Below, piece by piece: positions 31,545-33,460 of a DNA stretch of 33,460 nt (position 1 is its first letter; the number at the start of each line of letters is the position of its first letter). Made by a program: the position numbers and the translations under genes. A model generated the notes under the pieces. That model was not told the DNA's origin and did not search any database. It worked only from the letters and a program-made list of their open reading frames with translations. The stretch is from positions 1 through 33,460 of the forward strand of contig JAEYZD010000118.1 of assembly GCA_023430725.1 (NCBI GenBank), in the 5' to 3' direction. Source of the stretch: Bacteroidota bacterium (GTDB lineage: Bacteria; Bacteroidota; Bacteroidia; Bacteroidales; VadinHA17).

Positions 31545-33035
31545 CTAATCAACTCCCAGGGCTTTGTATGTCTCTTCCATCGCTTCATTGCTCTCAGTAA
31601 TTACCAGAAGCCTGTCATTTTCGTGAAGGGGAGTTTTGCCTGTCGGTACGAAATAAATGTCATCCCGTTTGACCATGACAACCAGGGTCTTTTCCGGAAG
31701 CGGCAGATCCATAAGGTTTTTACCTTTCTCCAGCGACCGGGATGTCAGAAGCAACTCAGAAGTAATTGTCTTAATGTCACCTGAAAACTCAACATCAAAC
31801 TCCTCGAGCTTTTTTGTCTCCACCGGTTTTTCCGCCAGTCCCAGCAACATTGCCACCCTTGGGAGAGTGGTTCCCTGAACAAGCAATGAAACAAGGGTGC
31901 AGAGGAATACAATGTTGAAGATGAGCCTGGCATGCGGAACCTCTGCTGCCAGTGGCAGGATGGCAAAGACTATCGGGACTGCACCACGCAAACCGACCCA
32001 TGAGACGAAGGTTTTATCCCTCACCGGCATCTTTCTGAAGGGAGCCAGACATAGGAAAACAGTGAGCGGCCGTGTGACGAAGATCATTATGAAACTGATT
32101 ATCAGGCCAGGAATTAAAACCGGTATCAGCTCCCTCGGGTTAACAAGCAGCCCCAGGGTGAGGAACAGAAGAAGCTGACTCATCCATGCCAGGCCGTCAA
32201 AAAAATTCATAGATGACCGTTTGTGGGCCAGCTTCGCATTGCCGATGACCAATCCGCCTATGTAAACGGCCAGGAAACCATTCCCCCTGAGAAAATATGT
32301 CAGTGAGAAAATAAGTATACAGAAGGTAAAGACTAGGATGGGATAGAGAGAAGTGTTTTCAATCCTGATATGGTTTATGATATGTACAGCCAGTTTCCCG
32401 ACGGCATATCCCGAAACCGCCCCTACCGCCAGCTGAAGCAGGAGCGTCCCTCCTGCGAGCCAGTAATTCGGGGCAGTCCCCATGTTTATAATTCCTATCA
32501 GGGTGACAACAAGCACATAAGCCATTGGGTCGTTGCTTCCGCTCTCCAGCTCAAGCATGGGACGGAGGTTATTTTTGAGGTGGAGGCCCTTCGATCTCAG
32601 TATGGAAAATACCGAGGCTGAATCCGTTGATGACATTGTGGCCGCCAGAAGCAGGGCGGTCAGCAGCCCGATGCCTGAAGTATCAGTCGTCATCCCCAGG
32701 AGTCCCCATACAGCCAGGCCGGTCAGTATTGCTGTCACCATCACTCCGATTGTTGCCAGAATTACTCCCTGCGAAATGACCGGTCGTATCTCCGAAATCC
32801 TTGTATCCAATCCGCCGGAAAAGAGGATGATACACAGTGCAATCGTTCCGATATTCTGTGCAGCATGGATATCCCCGAATTCTATACCAAGGCCATCCGT
32901 GCCGCTAAGCATCCCGACGGATAGGAAAAGCAGAAGTGCCGGGACTCCGAACCTTGAGCTGGCCTTCCCTGCAAAAATGCTCATAAGGAACAGCACGGAC
33001 AAGACCAGTAGAAAAAGTTCAATCTTAAGTTCCAT
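31545..33035 (-). CDS. nhaP2: K+/H+ antiporter, NhaP2/CvrA type (CPA1)
   Basis: A 496-residue inner-membrane antiporter with about 12-13 helices in the first 390 residues. Family motifs include RFGVPALLLFLSVGMLSGTDGLG, LFSGGLDTRISEIRP, the ion-site region ELESGSNDPMAYVLVV, and FVSWVGLRGAVPIVFAI. A cytoplasmic C-terminal TrkA_C-like domain (about 405-490, ending VPTGKTPLHENDRLLVITESNEAMEE) suggests ligand or ionic regulation. It would extrude K+ (or Na+) in exchange for protons for pH and osmotic balance. The family assignment is firm, but ion preference is inferred. It is a single gene, convergent with the ARPP-1-like gene. Confidence 0.94.
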   Translation of the reverse strand: MELKIELFLLVLSVLFLMSIFAGKASSRFGVPALLLFLSVGMLSGTDGLGIEFGDIHAAQNIGTIALCIILFSGGLDTRISEIRPVISQGVILATIGVMVTAILTGLAVWGLLGMTTDTSGIGLLTALLLAATMSSTDSASVFSILRSKGLHLKNNLRPMLELESGSNDPMAYVLVVTLIGIINMGTAPNYWLAGGTLLLQLAVGAVSGYAVGKLAVHIINHIRIENTSLYPILVFTFCILIFSLTYFLRGNGFLAVYIGGLVIGNAKLAHKRSSMNFFDGLAWMSQLLLFLTLGLLVNPRELIPVLIPGLIISFIMIFVTRPLTVFLCLAPFRKMPVRDKTFVSWVGLRGAVPIVFAILPLAAEVPHARLIFNIVFLCTLVSLLVQGTTLPRVAMLLGLAEKPVETKKLEEFDVEFSGDIKTITSELLLTSRSLEKGKNLMDLPLPEKTLVVMVKRDDIYFVPTGKTPLHENDRLLVITESNEAMEETYKALGVD

Positions 33036-33080
33036 AATTATCTGTTATCATAATCACCTGCTGATTTGAAATGCTCCGGC

Positions 33081-33112
33081 CGGAGAGTCCGTCACTGACA
33101 GCATTCTCTCCG
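33081..33112. terminator. Stem-loop between the antiporter and the right-edge gene
   Basis: CGGAGAG (33081-33087) and CTCTCCG (33106-33112) pair with an 18-nt loop, 36 nt downstream of the minus-strand stop at 33148. The first arm overlaps a perfect palindrome CTCCGGCCGGAG (33074-33085), so alternative pairings exist. There is no clear T-run; a terminator or an antiporter regulatory site is possible. Confidence 0.4.
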
Positions 33113-33147
33113 ACCTGAAGCAAAACTATACTATTCAGTTCACTATT

Positions 33148-33460
33148 CTAACTGCTTTTCGGCTGTATAAAAGTTGAAATAATCTTCTGCCACTTTTCAG
33201 CCAGGGTCCTCTCTCTGACCGGTGAGGGGAAAATCTGATTGTTGTAAAAATCCAGCCTCTTCTCCCTCAAACCCTTGTCCCTGAATGTAATCACAAGGCT
33301 GATGGCTTCGACTACAGTCATACTCCCGTTTGTAGTCTTCTCAGTTCTGGCCGTGATATCAACCCTGCAGTCTCTGGCCGCTGACAGATCTGCCGATACT
33401 TCCTCCTTTGCCCCACCTGCCCTGTTTAGATAAACCAGCCTGCGCTGATCAGTGTCTATG
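33148..33460 (-). CDS. C-terminal part of an unrecognised protein (cut by window edge)
   Basis: A minus-strand frame enters at the right edge and ends at TAG 33150-33148, giving 103 residues of C-terminus. The sequence is polar, with predicted beta-strands (CRVDITARTEKTTNGSMTVVEAISLVITFRD) and a final helix (VRERTLAEKWQKIISTFIQPKSS). No domain is recognised. It is accepted as coding because the frame is open across the whole edge segment and its residue composition is natural. The start, signal peptide and true length are outside the window. Confidence 0.65.
   Translation of the reverse strand, partial: IDTDQRRLVYLNRAGGAKEEVSADLSAARDCRVDITARTEKTTNGSMTVVEAISLVITFRDKGLREKRLDFYNNQIFPSPVRERTLAEKWQKIISTFIQPKSS

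Overview
The window looks like a chromosomal segment of a Bacteroidota bacterium, probably order Bacteroidales or a relative. Evidence for this: several genes are preceded by the Bacteroidota -7 promoter element TAnnTTTG (two have a TTG exactly 19 nt upstream); there are many lipobox or signal-peptide proteins of Bacteroidota type; the HTH regulator, class IV aminotransferase and LytS/LytTR pair are of the kinds common in this phylum. I see no tRNA, rRNA, CRISPR array, transposase, integrase or phage gene. Coding is dense and no gene-free stretch exceeds 300 bases. Both window edges cut genes.

Layout. 1-2647 is a minus-strand block: a glutathione peroxidase cut by the left edge, an MDR oxidoreductase, a small membrane protein and a SAM methyltransferase. 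2800-5106 (plus) holds an ADP-ribosylglycohydrolase, a stand-alone TrpF-like isomerase with unusual motifs, and an OsmC protein. 5241-7860 encodes a large lipoprotein and a probable beta-barrel partner. 7953-16025 is the centrepiece: a small membrane protein, a TonB-dependent receptor, a PAT/AmpG-type MFS permease, HemN, HemG, HemH and a further small membrane protein, with gaps of 3 nt or overlaps from the receptor onward. A LytS-type kinase and LytTR regulator follow (16099-17983).

18047-22331 has a vanadium-haloperoxidase-like lipoprotein (minus), a DUF1801 protein, and a folate pABA module: pabA (minus) diverging from pabB-pabC with only 24 nt between start codons. 22369-28675 contains a fatty acid desaturase (minus), a beta-lactamase-fold lipoprotein, a second MDR oxidoreductase and a lipoprotein GH31 glycosidase. 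28892-33460 has a periplasmic protein of unknown function, a WYL-less HTH regulator diverging from a protein I recall as the ARPP-1/DUF6569 family, a K+/H+ antiporter of NhaP2 type, and the end of an unrecognised gene.

Most distinctive reading. The hem cluster joins outer- and inner-membrane transporters directly to the last three steps of heme synthesis and carries no early-step gene. This suggests salvage of an external porphyrin, or iron-coupled heme completion; the sequence alone cannot choose between them. Its ferrochelatase has a four-cysteine insertion suggesting an internal [2Fe-2S] cluster, and its HemG carries a 30-bp tandem-repeat insertion. The ADP-ribosylglycohydrolase and the ARPP-1-like gene may both belong to ADP-ribose metabolism but lie 27 kb apart.
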